Below, piece by piece: positions 59,522 to 64,000 of a stretch of 64,000 nt of DNA. The stretch is from Streptomyces sp. NBC_01217 (lineage in GTDB: Bacteria > Actinomycetota > Actinomycetes > Streptomycetales > Streptomycetaceae). A program made the translations under genes and the position numbers. The DNA lies in NCBI RefSeq assembly GCF_035994185.1, contig NZ_CP108538.1, positions 558,001-622,000 on the forward strand. The letters run 5' to 3'. Position 1 is the first letter of the stretch. Every line of letters begins with the position of its first letter. Below the pieces are notes generated by a model. The model was given only the letters and a program-made list of their open reading frames with translations. It was not told the DNA's origin and ran no database searches.

Positions 59522-60430
59522 TCAGACGAGGGCCGCTGCCAGGATGACGGCCGCGTCGGCGATCAGCGGATCGTCCGCCGCCGCATCGACGTCGTGCTTG
59601 GTCGAGAGAACGGCCATCACGATCGGTCCCTGGCAGGGCGGCCAGGCGATGGCCACGTCGTTGGCCGTCCCGTAGCTTCCGGTGCCGGTCTTGTCGCCGA
59701 CGGTCCAGCCGTCGGGGAGGCCGGCGCGCAGGCGTTTGTCGCCGGTCGTGCCGGCCAGCAGCCAGCCGGTCAATCGATTCCGGTCCTCCGGCTCCAGGAC
59801 GTGCCCGGAGGCGAGCCGCGCGTAGGTCCTGCCGATGGCACGGGGGGTGGTGGTGTCGGTGACCCGCCCTGGTTCCGCGGAGTTCAGCTCCGGCTCCCAG
59901 CGGTCGAGCCGGGTCACCGAGTCACCGACGGACCGGCAGAAGCGTGTGACGGAGGTCGGTCCGCCGAGCTCCTCCAGCAGGAGGTTCGCCGCGGTGTTGT
60001 CGCTCTGCGAGACGGCCGCGCCGCACAGAGCCTCGACCGTCATCCCCTGCGCGAGATTCTCGGGCCGCCCGGTGACCGGCGCGCCTCCCGACCTCTCGAT
60101 GTCCTTCTCCGTGTAGTGGATGACCTTCGAAAGGAACGTCCCGTCATGGTCGAGGTCCCTGAGGACTGCCCCGACGGCCAGGGTCTTGAAGGTCGAACAC
60201 ATGGGGAAGCGTTCATCTCCCCGATGGAGGACGGTCCTGCCTGTCACCGTGTTCCATGCGAACACCCCCAGCCGGGCAGCATGCAGTCGTTCCAGATGCC
60301 GTAACTGCCGTACCGTCTGGTTCCCCCGACCGGAGGCGTACGCGGCCGATGACATGGGAACAGCGGTCAGCACCGCCCCCAGGCCACCGGCAAGCACTGC
60401 ACGACGCGAAGCACCCCTGCTCGATTTCAA
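59522..60430 (-). CDS. Class A beta-lactamase
   Basis: A secreted serine beta-lactamase: CSTFK motif (S79 on this numbering, the Ser70 equivalent), SQSDNTAANLLL (SDN loop), WEPELNSAEP (omega loop with the Glu166 equivalent), and DKTGTGSYG (KTG). A twin-arginine-like signal (ASRRAVLAGGLGAVL) suggests Tat export. TTG at 60428-60430 directly behind AGGAG is chosen because it gives a normal-length signal; GTGs up to 60511 would add about 27 residues. Hydrolyses beta-lactam antibiotics in the family. Confidence 0.92.
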   Translation of the reverse strand: MKSSRGASRRAVLAGGLGAVLTAVPMSSAAYASGRGNQTVRQLRHLERLHAARLGVFAWNTVTGRTVLHRGDERFPMCSTFKTLAVGAVLRDLDHDGTFLSKVIHYTEKDIERSGGAPVTGRPENLAQGMTVEALCGAAVSQSDNTAANLLLEELGGPTSVTRFCRSVGDSVTRLDRWEPELNSAEPGRVTDTTTPRAIGRTYARLASGHVLEPEDRNRLTGWLLAGTTGDKRLRAGLPDGWTVGDKTGTGSYGTANDVAIAWPPCQGPIVMAVLSTKHDVDAAADDPLIADAAVILAAALV

Positions 60431-60599
60431 GATCTCCTGCCTTCCTGCTCGCGCGGTCTCTCTCCTTGCACACGACGCCTCAGGAGACCCACCGGTTGCG
60501 CCCCGCACCACAGCTCGACATACCTCCGCCCGGTCGGGGCCCGGATCGAGGCGAACCGGGTGCGGTCATCAAACCGGCTGACGATCCGTACAGCGAACC

Positions 60600-61253
60600 T
60601 CACTCCGGCCAGGGGGAATCCAAGATGGTGTCCACGAAATTGCCGCGCGCGAAGCCGGGTACGTAACGCTCCAGGACATCGGCCTTCACATTGCCGAAGG
60701 TGGTTTCCGGCTTGGCCTCGACGCCTTCGGTGAAGGCGCGGAGAATGCGCTGCTTGAAGCCGGGACGGGGATGGAGGGCCACGATCGACGCACGGTCCGC
60801 GTCGCTGATGTCGTCGTACCCGATGCCGAGCACGTCGTACTCCACCCCTGCGGTCACCAGCGCGACCTCGGGCTCCATGAGCTGCGGAACTCCCGGCGTG
60901 GTGTGAAGTGCGATCGCCGTCCAGACACGGCGGATGCTGTCCTCGGGCACGCCGTGGCTCTGCAGGAACTTCCGTGCCTCGTCGGCACCATCCACCTCGA
61001 ACCGGCGCCCGCTGCCGCGGAACTCCTCCTTGAGGCCCAGGTCGTGGAACATGGCACCGATGTAAAGGAGTTCCGGGTCGAAGCTCAGCCCCTTGTTGTG
61101 CCCTTGCAAGCCGCCGAAGAAATAGACACGGCGGGAGTGGTGGTAGATCAGGTCGTCGGTCGCTTCGCGCACCAGCTCGGTGGCCTCGGCGGCCAGCTTG
61201 GTGTCGGGCACCGTGATTCCCGTGGCGGCAGGGAGATCGGCACTGCTGGGCAT
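60600..61253 (-). CDS. HD-domain phosphohydrolase-like protein
   Basis: A 217-residue HD-superfamily protein: IYHHSRRVYFFGG, FHDLGLKEEFRG (the HD pair), and LHTTPG further on. Family members are metal-dependent phosphohydrolases, but several small HD proteins lack known substrates. ATG at 61251-61253 follows AAAGGAG. It precedes no partner; the NAD kinase gene upstream is on the same strand with a 117-bp gap. Confidence 0.88.
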   Translation of the reverse strand: MPSSADLPAATGITVPDTKLAAEATELVREATDDLIYHHSRRVYFFGGLQGHNKGLSFDPELLYIGAMFHDLGLKEEFRGSGRRFEVDGADEARKFLQSHGVPEDSIRRVWTAIALHTTPGVPQLMEPEVALVTAGVEYDVLGIGYDDISDADRASIVALHPRPGFKQRILRAFTEGVEAKPETTFGNVKADVLERYVPGFARGNFVDTILDSPWPE

Positions 61254-61282
61254 AGGAACTCCTTTGTCGTATGACACGTCGG

Positions 61283-61335
61283 CTTCTCGTGTTTCTCGTG
61301 TTCCTCGTGGCCGCGTGCTTCTTGTGTTTCTTGTG
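61283..61335. repeat. Short imperfect repeats TTCTCGTG/TTCTTGTG
   Basis: Three near copies of a 9-base unit (TTTCTCGTG) are followed, after a GC-rich spacer, by two of TTTCTTGTG, in the gap between the NAD kinase stop and the HD gene. Function unknown. Confidence 0.5.
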
Positions 61336-61370
61336 CCCGGCTCCTGAGTCCGCGGCCCGCCCCTGACCCG

Positions 61371-62450
61371 TCAGTCACCGGCGGCCCCGCCCCTCTCCGC
61401 CGGGGAGAGATGCAGGTGGGAGAGGTCGTGCGGGACGGGTCCGTCGGGGCGGAACAGGGGCGCGCTCTCCCCGTCGGCGACCGTGGCCGGAGCATCCGTG
61501 AGACGAAGGCGTGTGCGCAGCCGCCCGTAGAAGTCGTGCGGCCCGAGCCTGATGATGCGCAGCCGGCGCGGGGCCGCGTACACCCCGATCCAGTCCCCGG
61601 CGTTCAGTACGCCGCGCAGTTGGCCGTCGATGGTGACCGCGCCCTGCCCCGAGTGGGGCAGGACCCGAACCGCGATCGGTTCGTCCGGCGCAACGACCAC
61701 TGTGCGGTTGAAGGTCATGTGAGGTGCGACGGGCGTGAAGATGACGGCGTCCATGCGGGGCGAGACCACAGGGCCGCCTGCGGCGAAGCTGTACGCGGTC
61801 GACCCGGTGGGCGTGGCCATGATGACGGCGTCGGCGGAGTACGACGCGAGGAGCCGGCCGCCGATGTAGACGCCGAGGCTCACCTGCCGGTCGCGCGCGA
61901 GCTTCTCGACGACGACGTCGTTGAGGGCCGTGACGTCCAGCGCCACACCCCAGCCCTCCGCCCCGGCCTCCGCCTCCTGGTCGACATGGGGAGGCGGCAG
62001 CATCGGGCGTCGCCCGTAGCCCATCAGGGCGTCGATGTCCTTGGGCACTTCGAGTACGCGGGAGGCCCTCATCGTCAGTGTCATGCGCTCCTCGACGTCC
62101 GCCCGTCCGCGGTGGACGGAGTCGAGCGCCCGGACGACGTCCTCGCACGGCACCTCGGTCAGGAAGCCGACCCTGCCCAGGTCAACCCCCAGGACGGCGG
62201 CGCAGTTCTTGGCCGCGATCCTGGCGCCGCGCAGGAATGTGCCGTCGCCTCCGAGCGTCACGATGAGGTCGGGGTAGCCCGCGACATCGGCCTCCTCCCG
62301 CCCGCCGCGTCGACGCGCGTCGTCGCGCCACACGTCGATGGCCGTGCACGGAACGGCTTCGCCCGCGCACCAGTCGCGTACGACGCGCGCCGCGGCAACG
62401 GCCTCGGGACGGCCCTGGTGTACGACGATTCCCACCCGCTCGACGCTCAT
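61371..62450 (-). CDS. NAD kinase (paralogue)
   Basis: A 359-residue ATP-NAD kinase: GGDGTFLRGARIAA, LGVDLGRVGFLTE, LNDVVVEK, VIMATPTGSTAYSFAAGGP and VTIDGQ. It is longer than the usual about 300-residue enzyme by an insert around residues 145-170 and a C-terminal extension. It phosphorylates NAD+ to NADP+. Start at ATG 62448-62450. High-GC actinomycetes carry a main enzyme plus paralogues; this one lies in an accessory region, so it may be an extra copy. Confidence 0.9.
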   Translation of the reverse strand: MSVERVGIVVHQGRPEAVAAARVVRDWCAGEAVPCTAIDVWRDDARRRGGREEADVAGYPDLIVTLGGDGTFLRGARIAAKNCAAVLGVDLGRVGFLTEVPCEDVVRALDSVHRGRADVEERMTLTMRASRVLEVPKDIDALMGYGRRPMLPPPHVDQEAEAGAEGWGVALDVTALNDVVVEKLARDRQVSLGVYIGGRLLASYSADAVIMATPTGSTAYSFAAGGPVVSPRMDAVIFTPVAPHMTFNRTVVVAPDEPIAVRVLPHSGQGAVTIDGQLRGVLNAGDWIGVYAAPRRLRIIRLGPHDFYGRLRTRLRLTDAPATVADGESAPLFRPDGPVPHDLSHLHLSPAERGGAAGD

Positions 62451-62470
62451 CTCGCTCCGATTCCCCGTCT

Positions 62471-62512
62471 TCCGATGCCGGTGCTCCGATGCCGGTGCTC
62501 CGATGCCCGTGT
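62471..62512. repeat. 14-bp tandem repeat, three units
   Basis: TCCGATGCCGGTGC twice followed by a TCCGATGCCCGTGT variant, immediately 5' of the NAD kinase gene on that gene's upstream side. It may affect expression if copy number varies. Confidence 0.75.
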
Positions 62513-62789
62513 TCCGACGAGTGACGGTGCCCTGATCCCACTTTGCTGGCCCGTGGCTGCGCCGCTCCGCCGCCGGGCCGACGGACCGTCCCCCGTCAGG
62601 CGATCGGACCCCCGGACAGTGCGGCGTGAGCGATCCCGCGCGCGGCAGACCGGTGGGTAACGGTTCGTCTGCTCTTCATGCACGAGACGCGGCCGACTCC
62701 ACCCGGCGGCCCCCGGGGTTGCGGTGCCCCGCCGCAAGCGACGCTCCCTCACCGCGCCGGCCGGGGCCGCGTCGCTCGCCGCCGCCTCG

Positions 62790-62936
62790 CTCGACTCCAA
62801 CCAGGGTCGCACCGACGACAGTTGCGTGAGCGTCGGTCCCCTGTCCGCGCCCACTCCCGCCTCCGAGCTGATCGCCGCCGGAATGACCTGGGCCGGCTAC
62901 AACGAGACGCTGCCCGGCCAGGGTTCGAGCTGTCGG
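62790..62936 (+). pseudogene. Phosphoesterase (PF04185-like) fragment
   Basis: About 48 residues read SNQGRTDDSCVSVGPLSAPT, then ASELIAAGMTWAGYNETLPGQG, a stretch typical of phosphoesterase/phospholipase C-type secreted proteins. The catalytic N-terminus and the rest are gone and the frame breaks after SSC. The surrounding 62513-63138 has no gene I can support. Confidence 0.45.
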
Positions 62937-63138
62937 GAAACCGCATCCCCACCGTGTGCTGCGCACCGCACACCGTGGAGGACCTGGCCGGTCCGACGGC
63001 GCATGCCGGGAAACGCGGCCTCGGCATCCGACATCACCGGCATCCGGAACCGACACCCGTGTATCTCGCGGACTCCCGCGGCACGCTGCTGGCTCTCGGC
63101 GCGGTCGGTCTGATTCGGCCGGTCATCCGGTCATTCCG

Positions 63139-64000
63139 TCAGGGCTGCGCGTCCTCCGGAATGCTGACCAGCCAGCGGGTGTCGCGGCGGGGCCGCAGAT
63201 ACAGCGCCCAGTAGAGCGTGGCGACCGCGGTGATCCCGCCGGTCCACACCAGATACTCCGTCTCCTGCCGGCTCAGGATGTACGCGAGCACGGCGATGAG
63301 CAGCAGAGGGATCGCGGGCCACAGCGGCATGCGCCAGGCGGGCTGCTCGCGGTGCGCGCCGCGGCGGCAGAGCAGGGCAGCGACCGCGACCAGCAGGTAC
63401 ATGCCGGTGACGGAGACGCCGGTGACGCCGTACAGGGTGTCGAGGTTGACGAAGCAGAGCGCCGCGCCGGGGATGCCGACGACCAGGGTCGCCACCCACG
63501 GGGAGCCGAACCGGCCGAGCCGGGACAGGGCGTTGTTGACCGGCTCGGGCCACGCCTTGTCACGGGCGGAGGCGAACAGGACCCGTGAGTTCTGGATGAC
63601 CATGACGATGCCCGCGTTGATGATCGCGAGGGCGACGCAGAGGCTGACAAAGGTGCCGACGGCCGAGTTGGACCAGGCGGCGACCATGGTGTTGAGGTCG
63701 CCCGAAGTCAGGGCCGCGAGGTCAGGGGCGCCCAGCGTGATGGCGATGACCGGGACGAGGATGACGGCCGTGGAGATGGCTAGGGTGGCGAGCACGGTGC
63801 GGGCCACGTTGCGCCGCGGGTTCTCCAGTTCCTCCGAGAGGTAGACGGCCGTGGAGAAGCCCTGGGTGATGAAGAGGGCGATCGCGAGCCCGGAGACCAC
63901 CATCATCGCGGTGACCGTGGAGGTGGTGCTGCCCGACGAGGCGACCGACCCGTGCACCAGCGCGGAGGCCCCACGCTCGGAGTGCGCGAACCCGAGTACG
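63139..64000 (-). CDS. APC family amino-acid permease (partial, 5' end off the right edge)
   Basis: The frame is open from the right edge to a stop at 63139-63141, giving 287 residues of an APC permease: several membrane helices (VSGLAIALFITQGFSTAVYL, TVLATLAISTAVILVPVIAI, PLWPAIPLLLIAVLAYIL), the SEELENPRRNV loop and NSRVLFASARDKAWP. The N-terminal helices and start lie outside the window. Confidence 0.9.
   Translation of the reverse strand, partial: VLGFAHSERGASALVHGSVASSGSTTSTVTAMMVVSGLAIALFITQGFSTAVYLSEELENPRRNVARTVLATLAISTAVILVPVIAITLGAPDLAALTSGDLNTMVAAWSNSAVGTFVSLCVALAIINAGIVMVIQNSRVLFASARDKAWPEPVNNALSRLGRFGSPWVATLVVGIPGAALCFVNLDTLYGVTGVSVTGMYLLVAVAALLCRRGAHREQPAWRMPLWPAIPLLLIAVLAYILSRQETEYLVWTGGITAVATLYWALYLRPRRDTRWLVSIPEDAQP

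Overview
The window reads as a stretch of a high-GC actinomycete chromosome, most likely Streptomyces or a close relative. GC content looks near 70% by eye, codons are strongly G/C at the third position, GTG starts are common, and the gene families are typical of that genus: GH18/GH16/GH92 secreted hydrolases with CBM13 lectin modules, SpoIIE-type phosphatases, NB-ARC regulators, DUF427, CGNR and DUF4032 proteins, and soluble P450s. The mixture of specialised metabolism, secreted enzymes, IS material and many broken genes suggests a chromosome arm or other accessory region rather than the conserved core. No rRNA, tRNA, CRISPR array or replication origin was found.

Layout. 1-2539: secreted sugar dehydrogenase with PKD and CBM6 modules, running off the left edge. 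2540-8710: accessory ground with an Rhs remnant, a small ORF, an SDR/TetR divergent pair, an IS256-type remnant, a membrane-anchored metallophosphoesterase and two gene 3' halves joined head to head at about 8277. 8945-13295: HTH/NB-ARC/TPR regulator, haloperoxidase-like hydrolase, and an IS5-family element with intact ends but a broken transposase. 13953-20232: frameshifted DUF427 gene, epoxide-hydrolase-like gene opposite a CGNR zinc-finger gene, a MOSC/flavin reductase/ferredoxin fusion, and a DUF2000/AraC divergent pair.

20413-24200: a tightly packed three-subunit molybdenum hydroxylase of PaoABC type. 24303-26177: a DeoR regulator, DUF4406 protein and Nudix hydrolase operon. 26265-28930: translationally coupled GH16 and GH18 genes with near-identical CBM13 modules. 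29845-35607: a second haloperoxidase-like hydrolase, then a FdhF/YdeP-type molybdenum oxidoreductase followed by cytochrome bd oxidase genes cydA and cydB, probably one respiratory module. 35608-38520: gene graveyard with an internally deleted hydrolase, a decapitated NRPS adenylation-methyltransferase fragment and a carboxylesterase tail. 38666-42005: epimerase/TetR and TetR/SDR pairs with palindromic operators. 42037-44028: NTF2-like protein, small ferredoxin and P450.

44352-55453: GH92 mannosidase, acyl-CoA synthetase opposite a TetR gene, two SpoIIE-type phosphatases in convergent orientation, and a DUF4032 protein. 55719-57655: decaying diiron oxygenase plus ferredoxin-NADP reductase pair. 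58163-62450: second P450, class A beta-lactamase, HD-domain protein and NAD kinase paralogue. 63139-64000: amino-acid permease running off the right edge.

The most interesting candidates are the DeoR-DUF4406-Nudix operon, the YdeP-CydAB cassette, the three-domain MOSC fusion, a 100-bp repeat ending in a conserved hairpin found twice, and several divergent regulator/enzyme pairs whose palindromic operators can be read directly. At least thirteen genes are truncated, frameshifted or internally deleted.
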